NCBI GenBank assembly: GCA_958510875.1
Contig: OY294070.1
Span: 121,810,703 to 121,874,702 of the forward strand
Direction of reading: 5' to 3'
DNA length: 64,000 nt
From: Endomychus coccineus
Lineage: Eukaryota; Arthropoda; Insecta; Coleoptera; Endomychidae
The stretch's first letter is position 1. The number at the start of each line of letters is the position of its first letter. Under the pieces are notes generated by a model, which saw only the letters and a program-made list of their open reading frames with translations, ran no database searches and had not been told where the DNA came from. Shown piece after piece: positions 1 through 12,964 of this stretch. The translations under genes and the position numbers were made by a program.

Positions 1-75
1 AGATTAATTTCAGCAACTTCTCTCTGTCTTGCTCCTCTGGCTTCATCGGATAGTATAGGGGCTCTACACGAAAAA
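1..75 (-). repeat. Short coding-like repeat, copy 1
   Basis: On the minus strand this stretch reads DEARGARQREVAEI in one open frame that runs off the left edge of the window. A related peptide, NEAGGAKQRQVDAI, is encoded on the same strand at about 38,065-38,115. The differences are mostly conservative (R/K, E/Q), which hints at a once-coding sequence. I do not recognise the family; it could equally be a non-coding dispersed repeat. Confidence 0.3.
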
Positions 76-120
76 GCGGTATGAAGTGTACCATCAGCTG
101 TGGACAGGACAGGAGATCAT

Positions 121-3100
121 TTCCAACAGATCGTTGATATGAATCAGAAACAAACTTTGTGCCATCATAAATCCCTGTAGAAAGCCAGCGTTGGTAGCCA
201 TTGTATAAGGAGTGATTTATCTGAGAGAAAACTTGATAGTGAGCGACAAAGTTGAGTAGGCAAACCGTATGACGGAGGTTTCTCAAGGAGGCATCCGTTC
301 AAATGCTTTGGAGATATCCTGATACCTTTCACAATTATTTGTTCTTATACTGTATTCAATTTCGAACTGCAGTGAATCTAAACGAATATAGCTCATTCTT
401 TCCATCGTTTCACTATCGGCTGAACAATAGCAAGTAGAATACCCGCATGCTATTCTTCAGACTATGAGTTTAGTCAAGATTATCCAATAAGTGAATATAA
501 ATTAGATTTGGTTCTTTCGGTATGTAGAAGACAGAAAAAAAAAACAGACGACCACGGAACGCAGGTTGTCATCACATCACTCAATCTTTTTGGCACAATT
601 TCCTGTCTGGAGTTGAACTGATTTCATAATAGAAGAGCAAAGAAATAACTCTCGAAACGCCCAACGAGGCATCGCTCATCTACAATGTAGAAAGTTCCAA
701 AATCGCGAATGATCGGCAATATGGTTTTTGTCACCAGAGATCAACAGGAATCCTGCTCACTCACATAATATATACGTCAGACATCCTTAAAAAGTTATGT
801 TCTAGATGTAGCTTTGCATATTTCTGAAGCAGTTTGGCACCAAGGTCTTCTTGGGAGTTTTCCGTCATATGATTTGCCGCCACAACTATGTCATTTACCA
901 TCCAGTTTTCTCTCAGATAGATGGCTTGTGGTCATTCTCCGAATACCACAGGGGGGGATTGATTTACAAAAATCTGTACAAAAATCTTTAAGACTACTTT
1001 CAAGCAATATGACACATATTTTCATCAATAGTAGTTAAAACTTTTACTAACTACTACTGTACTGTACCGTTCACCTATATCAATGAAGTCCAAAATATCC
1101 ATGCTCGGTATCACTAACAACAGCACCCTCTCATGAGACCATCATGGAAGGTTCATTGCGATAACCGCTTCACAGGAATTTGGTTTTGCTAATCCGGGCG
1201 TTAAGAGCTATTTTACAATCCAGCAGCTCTCCATAATTATAGAAAACACAGATTAGGACTGATCTAACGTACTGTTCACATGATCACAGTTCAGCTCCCA
1301 AATATATGCTGAAGCTGGTGAAGCAAATTGTGATGTGACGATAATCATTAAAACGTTGATTGAAACGTAACGTTATCAAAACCAGGTATTTTTCCTAAAC
1401 TAAGTCGAATTAGAGTTCGCTGTTCCCCTCAGGCAGACAGTGATCAAATGTGCCTCATTTCCCTCCGGATAACATATCAAAATTTGTAATAATCTCTGAT
1501 TTTCATTGTTGAATATTCATAACCATAAAAAAATCCCGCAGGTATGAACGCAATCTGTTTGTAGTTAACTAATACTGTATGCCCTCGATACACTATTCAG
1601 TTGCGCTATTTCATGTTCACGTACAAATAGCTCTTTTACATAAAATCTACATATCTAACCTACACAAAGGTCTAATAATTCTGCCGGAATAGAAGGCCAG
1701 GAATTTAATTAGTTTTCTAAATTGCCCAGTGAATATTATACTGGATTAGCTCTTAATACCTCTGTCTATTGGTATAATAACTATCCATTTAATTGCTTTC
1801 AACATGAGGCAAACAGTTTGTGCTTTTCCGTCAGCTCGTTATCCAAGTATTTGCCAATTAGTTATTATTGAAGGGCAATCAAGCCTATGTTAACCTGCTA
1901 GAATCGAATGGGATTTCATCACTACCATAATAATGTATTGAATTATCTCTTAATGAACAATCTAGACGGCGTTTAATCTGACGTTGTAAACAAAGAAAAT
2001 CGTAAAATACATGTTTACGGTTCCAATTTATCGTATATCTTAATGTAGTCCTTCTTATCAGCAAGGTGGATTTATAATAACGCTGCCCATATAAGGGTGA
2101 TCCAAATCCACGTTCAAGATTAGTTAAATGAATAAAAAACTAATGTTGGAAACATCCCAAGCATCCGAATTTAATTGCTATCAGTATACATTACAAACTT
2201 TGCATGTATGGAATTTAATGTCTGGTGAACGCCCCCACCACTTCGTTGATATGATCTCTTTATACATAAAGCTGTCGCATAAATTTGGTTGCTATTTTAT
2301 TTTACGTCTGATGTTCTCTTAACTCTTAGATCCTAACAGGTTTGTGGACAAGAATCTTTCCCCAGAAAAGAAATAGCCATTCGGTATCATCAATCTGTAA
2401 TAATGATAACATTCAGTAATTGTGCAATTACTTGATGAACATCAATCTAGTTCACAAAGGTAGTATAGATATCTCTAGATCGAAGAGTGATATCACAGCT
2501 TAATAGTTCCGGACAGTCATTCCACCACAGCAGAGATATTGATGTGTGACACTACAGTTTCACTCTTTCCGCTGATAATTCAGAGAAGGTGAAACAGTTG
2601 TCCGGAGCTATTCAGCTATGGTGACATTGATCGATATAGAGAGACCTATACAAACCAAGAGTATGATGGGCAACAAAGGGATGATCGAGTGCTCCATGCA
2701 ATCACACCTTAGTTCCTCTAGGAAATTGAAGAACAGGCTACCTTTATTGCTTGTACATTGCAAACTTGCCAGAAACAAGATCAAAAAAGTTTTGCTACAA
2801 TAAGGTGCAGCTCAATCGAAAAATCAGAAGAGACAGATCTAGAAAAGGTGAAAAAGATTTCAAAACTCAAATACAGTTTGAAAACACCATACTTATCCCA
2901 CAATAAAATGCCAAAATGTCTGGGCAAAAACGTTGATAGAACACTATATTTTAGATGAGACCTCATGAAGACTGCGGAAAACTTGAAAAGAATCAGTATT
3001 AAACAAAAGCTATTTGACTCAACCTACAAAGCATCGGCCTCCACTCTGCGCTCTCCTGCTCTGAACCTCCGATTCTCAACTGCTATCTGTTGAATACTGT

Positions 3101-3490
3101 GCTCCAGTATCACATGTACAAAAAATAGACGCTCATCTAAATAACACCATGACAATGATTGTTCTCACAACCGGGTATAAAAGAATCTTGGAAAACAGAG
3201 ATCTACCAATGTTTCAAGACTAACCGTACTATAGATAAACTTCGGCAAAGTTGTCGTGCCATGAACTTATCTGGCTCGAAGGACCACTAAAAACTGTGAT
3301 ATTTCAGGAATAAATCAAAATAAATACAGTTTCATATAGGGGGTTGAGATTAGCAAGAAGAAATGTTATAATGGTATATGACGTGAAAATGAAATATTAA
3401 TAAAACATTTTGATATTGAATTATTTATTCTCCAGGAAACAACTGAATGCACTTCCTTCTAGTATTTGTGACTGCACAAAACGTTGGGAT
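121..3490. other. No gene recognised
   Basis: Only short open frames without recognisable motifs occur here (for example at 814-1038, 2128-2322 and 2618-2958). No terminal repeats or homopolymer tails marking a mobile element were seen. Confidence 0.5.
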
Positions 3491-3496
3491 GTCAAA

Positions 3497-4880
3497 TTGT
3501 AACCAACCCAAAACGTTGGGCAATCACTCTAACTAAAGGATAAACTAAAATTGTATTTTATCGCTTGGTTGCCGACTGCTACAGTGAAGAATGGTCGTAG
3601 GTTATATTTTAGATGTTAAAATTAAGGGCGCCAGAATATTTTAACCAACCAATGATTTTGAATATAACTAGGGGATGCAAATACTCAAGTCCCAGGTTAA
3701 ATTACCCTGAAAGAAAGAAAATAAAAGACCTGTACCCAGAATGATTGAAATTTACTTGAGATAATAATATTGAAATAATTTGAGACAGCACTTACAATAA
3801 TGATATATGAAGTTAATTAATAGCAAATATGGATGAAGTTAATTACATCAAAATCGATAGCCCAATAACAGTTGAATTTAAGTAAAATACGATATTCAAT
3901 GATTTTTAATATATGATACATGAAATCAAAATCGATAACCTGATACTAAATGATTAATTTCAAATGTTACATAAACCAAATCGATAGCCTGATACTAAAT
4001 GATTAATTTCAAATGTTACATAAACCAAATCGATAGCCTGACTTGAGAGCTGGTTGTCGCACTTGCTTGATGATGTTTTTATTATCTCTACTTCAATGAA
4101 GGGGTCCCTGCTACAATTACCATACCGTTTCCACGGTACCTTCCACAGTAGATTCAAGCCAACCCTCAACACACTTCTTGTTGAATGTCTCACGACGTAG
4201 ACAAGATTACAAAAACTACAAGTAGAACTTGCAGTAAAAGAAGAAAAGGAAAAAAAAACCTGAAACCAAGAAATGTTCAAACTCTATCGTCCTATTGTCG
4301 TCAGCAGACAGACATAAACAAATACACAACAATGGTTAACAAATTAGAACTAGGTTATGCTCTGTCATATACCACCTATGAAGGTAATTAATTCCTGAAT
4401 TTAGTTTATAACTCAAATGGAATTACAAAGATATTTACCTCTAACACGATAGGGTTTTTTACTTCCAAAAGACAACTTTTCTATCGTTCCCCAAACAGAT
4501 TCGTCAAACCAGGTTTAAATCCCGTAAGGTATATCAATTATCCTATTAATCACAATGATATCAATCCAAATCGATAACTGATGTTTTTGTATTCAACAGA
4601 AGAATATTCCCATAAATGGTTCCAGGTCCACGCTTAGCGTCACCTCCCTGTTAAAACCTAAAATTGACTTCACACTCGAACGACTAGAACAGAAGTGTCC
4701 TTTTCCGCATTTCCGGCACTCTCGTTGTCTCACAGAACACCCTCGAAGAGGAGCGGTCACTAACACCAAGCAACCAAGACCCCTAGAATATAGGTACGGT
4801 CCATGTCTTTTGGAATTTACAGAACATTTCTCTTAGAATATACCAAATATACGGTCTAGCATAGCTGACGTCACAGGAGT
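3497..4880 (+). repeat. 1.3-kb dispersed repeat, copy 1 (possible solo LTR)
   Basis: Matches the stretch at about 51,717-52,895 in the same orientation over almost its whole length: both carry TATCGCTTGGTTGCCGAC, a shared block around ATTTTAACCAACCAAT, CGATAGGGTTTTT, and the same right end, CATAGCTGACGTCACAGGA. The left end begins TGTAA and the right end can be read as ...CACA, as in an LTR, but no target duplication or retroviral-type ORF is visible, so the LTR reading is inference. Relative to copy 2 this copy holds a 49-bp tandem duplication and an extra stretch of about 60 bp near 4,795-4,855. Confidence 0.55.
3932..4029. repeat. 49-bp tandem duplication
   Basis: Two adjacent copies of a 49-bp unit containing TGATACTAAATGATTAATTT, at 3,941 and 3,990, followed by the start of a third (CGATAGCCTGA). 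It lies within the 1.3-kb dispersed repeat and is absent from the copy at 51.7 kb, so it arose after the copies separated. Confidence 0.75.
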
Positions 4881-5900
4881 TAACCAATTGTCCTACATCG
4901 GCCATTTCTAAGCCATAAGGTGGAATTTACACGTTACAAATTCATCTATCCTAATATGATAACTGATTACCTACCTGGTTAGTACCTCAACGAATATCGA
5001 ATATATTATATTAATAATATTCATCAAGTGAAACCCAGATCAGATATGAGAATATAAGAAAAAAATTGCTGTGAGTTGATTTCCAACATCAGCCGGTCTA
5101 CTTCCGACGTCAGAAAGATTTTGATTCCTTATTTTCGTTGAAAAAAGCATTTTCACATATTTCATAACCAGGAAATTAATGTTGAAGACCCAACCATCCT
5201 ATCCTCTATACGCCGGATGCCATTTGGAAAACAACAGATTGAATTAGAATGAGTAAAAAGTTTGAATTTGTTTAATTTGGCTGCTTGCAATAAGCACAAA
5301 TGGAGGTTCGCTCATGTGCCAATCCAATGTAACTTCAATTAGAGCGGAGTGAATTAATTTTACCTCCTCATTTGTAGTTCCTAATCTAAACTGATATTTA
5401 ACGAACAGGAGGCAAGCTTCAGATGCAATTGCTTGGAAACTTTCTGATTAATTTTACTGTATAACAGGATATTAAAATTGGGCTGCCGACAAAAGAATTA
5501 AATCCGACTGCAGCCTAATCGATTTTATGTCTCCCTACAGAAAGTAAACAGTTTTCTCTTATAATTCGTCTTGAAATCTAACTATTATGAGTTATGAAGT
5601 TCTGACAAGCTTTTACGGAGCCTTCAGATGGGGTGTAGTTAATTTACATCATTCTTAAAAGCGTTTCAAACTTCATTATTGTCAACATTCTATAAAAAAG
5701 TTAATGAAACATCTGAAATATAACGCCTTTGATGAGAGCTCATCGAGTCAGTTGACGGAGGAAAATATTTGGGCGTTTCTAGATTACGAGGGAACGATAA
5801 TACACAAAACAAGATTATTGGTCTTCTTCGCGAGTTAACTCCTTCGTGCTATCCATAAATTCTGTACAGACTTCAATTTAGCTTTGCCACAATCATTCGT
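4881..5900. other. No gene recognised
   Basis: AT-rich sequence without open frames of note or recognisable element ends. Confidence 0.5.
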
Positions 5901-5904
5901 TTTT

Positions 5905-6540
5905 CCCAAGCAACCAAATGTTTGATTGGACTAGAAAAAGTGTTGATTCGCAGAATAGTATTGAAAATGGTAGAACGTCCATACTTCGATCGATGGTGAT
6001 CGGAAAAAATAACAAAGGTAGAACTGTACCATTGTAATTATTCTAGAATTTAAGAAGAAAAGCTTGGTTAATTTTGTAGATGTACGTTGTTACAAAATGG
6101 TGTATGCGCTGGGAGAATATGATAAACTAGAATTTCCTGTAAAATCGGGCTTGGCTACTTTATAGAACTTTATGGGAACTTCATTGTTAGCAAAGCTTAT
6201 CGAAGAAAAAACTACTGTAATAAACTTTAGGGTGTGAAGAAGCTATTTACGCATAAGAAACTTGTTGGCCCCCGCCATTAAAAAAAATATGAAGTACTAC
6301 TTACTCATCATGGGTTTACTCGAAAATATCCATCAATAAGCGTTAATTTCCATGTAAAGATAGTATCGGCCTTGATAAAAAGAACATGATTTGCTTAACA
6401 AAGAATTTTTTATTATCTTTATGTCCCCATCAACCTTGGAACTAACATAAACACTTCGAAAATATTTGAAATAATTCGGAATTCATATAAAACCAGCTCA
6501 AAAAGCCTTCTTCAAGTAATGAATAAATATGAAGATATTC
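5905..6540 (+). repeat. 0.65-kb dispersed repeat, copy 1
   Basis: Shares a series of blocks, in the same order and orientation, with about 10,345-11,035: GCAACCAAATGTTT, CTAGAAAAAGTGTT, TTGAAAATGGTAGAAC, GATGTACGTTGT, AATATTTGAAATAA and AATGAATAAATATGA. The copies are diverged by many substitutions and small indels. No ORF is conserved between them, so a non-coding or long-dead repeat is most likely. Confidence 0.5.
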
Positions 6541-6599
6541 TAAGATTATCACTGAAGTGCTCTCTTATAGTGAATTAGTACTTTGAAATATTTGTTTGT

Positions 6600-8340
6600 A
6601 GAAGCTACAGAATTAGCGAAACCAATTACATATATCTATTAATTTAGTGAAATTAAACTTTCAATAGTTATTTTATTTGAGTTTAGAATGGACTAAGCAT
6701 CAGATAGTCGAGGTTTTTGGGCAGATATAAAAGATAATCAACGTGATTGTTCCAAAATGCAGAGAAAGAAAATGCTGCCAGAAGCAAATTTGCGCTGAAC
6801 ATTGTTTCAAGATGACGGAACGCAAAGCAGAAGCCAATCTTGAAGAATTGCACGGAATTCTAGTAGATTTGCAAGGATTTGAGGTTATTCTTTCTACGAA
6901 AATGGAGTCATCGAACATTCTAACGAAAATATAATATAGAAGCACTAGAAAACATGTAATTGGCAGTATTTTCAAAATGACAACATCAGTTGATTTGAGG
7001 TTAAGGAGAGTGTAATGGAATAATAAGGGTACTCTTTTTTATTAACAAATGAAAAATAAAACCTTAACTGAAAATTATTATGAAAAGAAGATGGATATGC
7101 ATAAAACTATTTTTAAAATCTAAGCATTAAAACATTAAGCACTTGATCGATATACATTTAAGGCATATACTTCCCATATAATATAAGTAATGCATGTTTT
7201 TTTAAATACTTTGACTAAATGAGAGGAAAACTCATGATGTTCGAAGAACATCGTGTGAGCTAGCAATGGAATGTAGAGAGAGGAAATATGTTTTCATATT
7301 TTTCTTGAAGGTTTGGAGGTTATAAGTATTGGGAAAGACCTCACTAGGTAAAGAGTTCCACAACTTCGTTGTTCGTTAAAAAAAAGAAGTCTGGTAGGAA
7401 TAAGTTCGGCAGGTCTCGAGATTGACAACGAAGGTGTGACTTATTTGAGCCCGTCCAGTTCACCTAGCTAGAATATTTCGTGGTGGAATCACAGACGAAA
7501 TTCTGATGAACACCGACTATGAAAATATCTATAGAAAAGACATATCTTCAATAAGTCCTAAATTAGGTGAATTTCGAACACTACTCCATTTATTTAATTT
7601 TTGACAAGTTTTATAATGTGGTTGATGCAACATACAAAGAGGACCATATGTGTAATAATTCACCTTAAGCAAGGTTAGCTCATTGTTGATACATCATCCA
7701 TGTCAACATCGATATGAATGAATGTTATGATGAAATGACGTATCAATATCAATGTATAAGGAAGGAGAAATATTTATAGAATAGGATGTTATCATCATAA
7801 GCAATTATAAATTAGAATTAGAATCATAATTTTATTATTAGGAGAGTATGAATTAGTTTTTAGTTATGAACCGTTATCTATGTGTAAGTGTTTTCCAATA
7901 AACTGATAAAACCTACTATGGTATAAATTACATCTTTCTACACCACCATCAATCACAACCTCTTCAGAACCTGGCACCTGGCAATCTCGGTTTATTATAT
8001 GGCCATCCCTTTGCCATAACTTCACAGATTATTATAAGAGTAAGGGTTAATTCGAATGTATCCTACCCAAATCAATTCATTTTTCGGGTGATTAATAACC
8101 AATATTAAATTTCCAGAACCGCTGTGAATTATCAATTGTCTAACGATCCGACTAAAACTGTCTACCTTGGACGACAAAACTGGTTTTCACCTTCTATAAT
8201 GGTGCCATCAGTAATCATTGGTGGTTTCTGAGTATGCTTCTTTGATATGAAATTCATCGAGAAATTCAAATAATCCAGTAGTTACTATTGCGGTACAATG
8301 TAATATTGCATCTCAAATTGTTCTAACGAAATAGTTTCTA
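6600..8340. other. No gene recognised
   Basis: Short overlapping open frames at 6,700-6,975 (minus) and 6,743-6,934 (plus) shadow one another and show no known motif. A stretch at about 7,330-7,680 has the look of old retroelement sequence but could not be assigned. Confidence 0.4.
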
Positions 8341-8349
8341 TTCCAGGTA

Positions 8350-9445
8350 ATGGCGGTTCCAAAGCCTGAAGCTGAGATAATATCTCCAGGCCACAAAATC
8401 CTCACTCCTTCTCCTTGGACTGTAAAACTTCCTGATATCGACCATACCCTGACTCAATACCACAAGCATGAAACCAATCCCTTATAATTACTCAAAAATT
8501 CCACGAAATGATTGAAAAATATGGAAAGTATTATCAGATATACACAGACGCGTCCAAAACTGAAGACGGCACAGCATCAGCTTTCGTAACCCCAGGTGAT
8601 AAAATGACTTTCAAGCTCAATAATACCTGCAGTGCATACAACGGCGAACTTCTTGCTATTCTCAAGGCATTAGAGTACTCAAAGAACACTGACCAACGAG
8701 AAATCACCATTATATCGGACTCTCTCAATGCAATTGATAGGGTACCTCCCAGCTATTTCCGAAAAACCCAATTTTAATTTCGATTAAGAACGAATTACAT
8801 AGCTTACAACTTATCCAAAAAAACGACTAATTCATATGGGTTCCATCCCATATTGGCATTGAAGGTAATGAAGCTGTAGACAAATTAGCTAAGTGTGCAA
8901 TCCGCGACGAATCGCTTCCTATGATTGAGCAAATTGTACATACGGACTTCAAACGGACTATCAAAGAATCCATACTAAATAAATGGCAATCCCAGTGGAA
9001 TAATACCAACTCCAAACTCCTCAGAGTAGAGGAACATGTCACCCCATGGCAATCATATCCCAATAAGAGAAAGGATCAGCTCGTCCTCACCAGATTGAGA
9101 ATTGGTCATACCCGAATCACCCATGGATATCCCATAACCAAAAGCGATCCACCAATATGCGAAGTATGTCATGCCCAATTATCCTTCATACATATCTAAC
9201 AGGAATGTCCAAATATAGCTCCGAGCGACGCAAACACCAGATCCCACAATCAATCAAAACAATGCTGAACGCAGAATGTGACATGGGAAAACTTACAGCA
9301 TTCCTCACAGACATCAAAATCATGAATGACATTTAGTTTTATTCATTTGTGAACTCTGTTTGATTTACTTTATTGTTATTTTATTCTTTTTTCCGTCTTC
9401 AATAACCTTTAAGATTGATAAGACTAATAAACAAATAAAAAAAAA
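8350..9445 (+). pseudogene. 3' end of an I-like LINE, RNase H and C-terminus
   Basis: Remnant of the second ORF of a non-LTR retrotransposon. An RNase H domain is clear: YTDASKTEDG near 8,540 carries the first catalytic Asp, SAYNGELLAILKALEY near 8,630 the Glu, and ISDSLNAI near 8,710 the second Asp. After a small disruption at about 8,740-8,830 the frame continues with WVPSHIGIEGNEAVDKLAK (last catalytic residues) and the C-terminal LTRLRIGHTRITHGY...CEVC zinc-knuckle-like block ending at 9,199. Upstream, PWTVKLPDIDHTLTQYHK near 8,415 is also LINE-like. A polyadenylation-like AATAAA and an A-rich run at about 9,428-9,445 mark the 3' end. The element is 5'-truncated and broken by stops. Presence of RNase H and the motif order fit the I clade; exact family is not determinable. 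Confidence 0.85.
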
Positions 9446-10130
9446 ATTCTACATTTTTATGCACGAAGAGTTTGGACTATGTAACAATGATAACAGATAT
9501 CTGACAGAAGAAGTTCTAATAATGTAACTTTCCAAACATAGAATAATTGAAAACAATCAAATTCCTCCGGATACAAATAGAATCGAATGATTCGAGAATT
9601 CAAACAAACGCCCGATCGTGAATAATAATTGCACATCGAAGACAGCAGAAACATGATGGGTTCTTGCAAGGGTAAATGTCAAACCTAATAACCGGTTCCC
9701 GTCCTGATTCTCTGCCTTGTAGAACACGTCATTTAGCAATGCTATTTACCGCTCTTTTGACCTACTAAACGAAGCTTGTGCCTACCGTGGCCCTGCTCTT
9801 TCAATTCGGAAAGGTGACGCCTTCGCTGCCATTTTGATCATAAATGGAAAACTAAAAAGAAACTTATTACTGTTTTTAACGGCCGTAGAAATTTAATTAT
9901 GCACAAGAGAAATGCGTACTTAATTTTGTCTATACGAGCGGTAAATTAGGCTCCATTTGCCACATGAATTACTTATTTTCTAGAGTAAAATGCAACTAAC
10001 GTTAAAGCTTTTTGCGTTCCACCCTCCTCTACACACTTGAAGGAATGCTCCACCAGTCGTTGATATTCTTCTGTTTTTGAATATTGTCTCAAGTTTATTT
10101 CAAATCCAGTCACTTCAAAAATTCCATACA
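9446..10130. other. No gene recognised
   Basis: Short minus-strand open frames at 9,457-9,739 carry no recognised motif; nothing else stands out. Confidence 0.45.
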
Positions 10131-10136
10131 TTTATT

Positions 10137-10240
10137 AATTAACGTTACAATCAAAGAAGGTAGAATTAACAATCTTAACCGAACAATCGGTCATATCGAA
10201 AGTATAATTTCTCACAACAATATTTAATTCAAATACATAA
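10137..10240 (+). repeat. Short direct repeat with 11,305-11,415
   Basis: The block GGTAGAATTAACAATCTTAAC followed by GAA(C/T)AATC(G/A)GTCATAT, TTTCT and CAACAATA recurs at about 11,328-11,400. It flanks the 0.65-kb repeat copy on its left, with the second occurrence on its right. Confidence 0.5.
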
Positions 10241-10344
10241 AGGTCAGAGGGATTTGTCAACAACTTATTTAGATTACACATAATTGACGAGGGATCTATG
10301 AAAGATTATTATGAGATTGACAATGACGCCACAATGAACTTCCT

Positions 10345-11035
10345 GCAACCAAATGTTTCATTGGGCTAGAAAAAGTGTTATTCTCAGAAAAATGTTGAAA
10401 ATGGTAGAACCATTCACACTCCGATTGATTGTAAACGGAAGAAAATAATGAAGGAGAAAACCATGGGGATGGTTCCAGAATTTACGGGAGAAAGACTGAT
10501 AAAATATGCACATATGATGATGTACGTTGTGAAAATGGTGGATAAAATTCTTGTCAATGGGAGCAATACCTCTGCTGATATCGACCGGTAGCATTCCAGC
10601 TTACTCGTTTAGCTGATGAGCTCAAGGGCTATGGAAATTTCATTGACAGCAAAGTTCACTGAATATATAAACTTTACGGTCTAGAGTAGCTCAGTAGCTC
10701 TTCAAGCATAAGCATTATACAATTTAAAAAAATGTTAAGTTGTTTTTCATGTGAAAAATATCCATTATTAAGCATTAATTTTCATGCAAAGCTGATATCA
10801 GGGCTGGATGAAAGTGAGAAAAGGGAGATAAAATTGTTTGTTAAAATTGATAAAATAAATCGTGTTTTTATGTAACAAAAAATGTTAGAATTCATTATTT
10901 CCATTTCCCACATCAACCTCGAAATTTGAAACCATCTTAAATACTTGATTCGAGAATATTTGAAATAACTTGGAACTCATATCAAACAAAATCATAAAGC
11001 CCTCGTTAAATAATGAATAAATATGATGCTATGTA
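10345..11035 (+). repeat. 0.65-kb dispersed repeat, copy 2
   Basis: Second copy of the repeat at 5,905-6,540, identified by the same ordered blocks. It lies between two short direct repeats (10,137-10,240 and 11,305-11,415). Confidence 0.5.
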
Positions 11036-11049
11036 CTGTATTTAATGAG

Positions 11050-12047
11050 AATGGAAACTTGCATTTGCTAAAAAAAATCCCTCAAGTCTCAGTTGTTCTC
11101 GCCTTAAGGTTTTCGTGATAGTTGGTTTTTTTCAAATTACAAATCATCCCACAATACCCGATCGTTTAATCATCAATGAGTCAAATCCAATCAGATTACA
11201 TATTTCAAATACATTGCTTGGAGACAGTCATTTCGAAAATTCTGTAGGTACATTTATTTTTTAATTTTTCATTCATTTATGATTAACAATCGAACTCGAG
11301 GTCTTTACCAATAATGTTACAATCATCGGAGGTAGAATTAACAATCTTAACAGAATAATCAGTCATATGGAAATATATCTTTTCTAGCAACAATAATATA
11401 TTTAAATTTATTCAATGAACCATATTTGTGGGTCACTAAAAAGCTAAAATCCTAATAACCTCTACCTGGATCTGGATATTAACTCTGGATAACGAATCAA
11501 GAGAATCAATAAAGTCTCTGAAAATTTTGAACATAAACAATGCAACTTGATAGTTCCTGGCAGAATGTAGTTTCAAATATATGAATATGTTAATCCAGAC
11601 GTATACCCATTTTGCACGGCAAAGATCTGTGGTCAATTTGCTCGTATAAAATTTCACATTGTGAAGACCAAATTATTGACACATAGTTCACCTTGGGCTT
11701 AACTAATGCCGTGTATGATGTGATGAGCGTTCTGGATTATTGAAATCCACGGCTTATCTTGAAATATAAGACCATAGCTTGAATGACTGGTTAAAAATGA
11801 AGTTGATATGTTAATAAAAAGACAGCTCATCATTCATATAAACTCCTAAATGTGGAACGACAGAAACACTCTCTTCAATTTATGATATACAGTATAATTA
11901 TTGGAAGAAGTGAAACTGAATCTGTGAAATGAAATAACTTTCTTAAAAGAAATTGATGAATTTCACACCAATTTATAATATCATTCAGATCCAGCTGAGA
12001 TTTCATAAGATGACTAATAAACTATGGAAGAGTTCACACTGTGGATA
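11050..12047. other. No gene recognised
   Basis: Holds the second short direct repeat at about 11,305-11,415 and otherwise no motif or element end that I can support. Confidence 0.45.
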
Positions 12048-12055
12048 CTTTAGAA

Positions 12056-12956
12056 CAGTGTTTTTCAACATACTTGGATACGCCACCCCTTTACGAGTGG
12101 AAAAATTCTGGTGACCTCGCAGGACCTTTGGATTTGAACGATGTGCTTAATAGGTGATTAAAGTTGTAAACTCTATTCGAGGTAAAACCTTGCAAATCCG
12201 ACTGTTTAGAATTGTTTTTGAAGACTTGGGTTCGCTCATACGAAATCTCCTTTATCATATAAGGGTCAGGGGGCTATCCAAAGGGAAGGTATTGAAAAGA
12301 GTTCTGGGCCTAAAAGCTAAATTGTAAATGATACTAAAATTAGAAAAGGAAACATTCTAACGGTCAAGGGTAAATATTAAAGGATTCGTCTCAAAACTTG
12401 GTTTGTAGTCTACAAAAAAGGATGTAAGATTCTTCCCCTAGGGCTCAGAAGATTGCTGAAGAAACAGATCAATCGTTGATAGTTAGTTCTCACATCCCTT
12501 GCATTATACTGAGCTTGCATAATATGAAAGTCAAACTATTAACTTGCTTTCCAGAACTGAATTTTGAAGCTAACAATGGGCATAGATGGATATTAAATCC
12601 TTTTTTGGATATGCCAGTACAAATGGCTTATCTGATTCAAAGATGGAAGAAAAACGTATAGATTTTGCTGCTGACGGTATGCCTAAGATGGAATTTAATT
12701 CGCAAAATATTGAAGTCATTTCGATGAAGAGAACAAAAGAATACCTGGAGCTGGCACTTCCTACCAATAGTGAATATAAAATATAAGGATTAAATTATAA
12801 AAAAATAAACACGACAGCCATCTCACTGAAATTGTTGCATTTTTATTTCAATGTAGGACCTACAACTCTTCCTTTCAATTTTGACCCTGCTTTTGTATGC
12901 GAGCGGGACCCCTGAGCTAGACTTGGTGGTCGCGATCCACACGTTGAAAAACACTA
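12056..12956 (+). mobile_element. Deleted hAT element (SCAND3/ZBED5-like)
   Basis: Bounded by 14-bp terminal inverted repeats, CAGTGTTTTTCAAC on the left and GTTGAAAAACACTA on the right (one mismatch at the last base). Flanks are CTTTAGAA (12,048-12,055) and CTCTAGAA (12,957-12,964), 7 of 8 matching, as expected for the 8-bp target duplication of hAT elements. At about 900 bp it is far shorter than an autonomous hAT, so most of the transposase is missing. The retained coding piece at 12,541-12,786 agrees with the C-terminal part of the transposase. Confidence 0.8.
12541..12786 (+). pseudogene. hAT transposase fragment, C-terminal region
   Basis: Two adjoining frames read NGHRWILNPFLDMP (about 12,575-12,618) and then EEKRIDFAADGMPKMEFNS...ISMKRTKEYLELALP (about 12,636-12,760). 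The order, an NPF block, a LIDFAADG-type block, then a block before the usual FWI/LPF-type hAT C-terminus, matches domesticated-type hAT transposases such as SCAND3 and ZBED5. The dimerisation segment is not completed, because the frame stops at 12,786. Frame change near 12,620. Confidence 0.6.
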
Positions 12957-12964
12957 CTCTAGAA

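Noticed and set aside
10613..10640. Another hammerhead (CTGATGA at 10,613 followed by GAAA)
   Set aside because: No stem II can be formed between the two boxes and no stem I closes.
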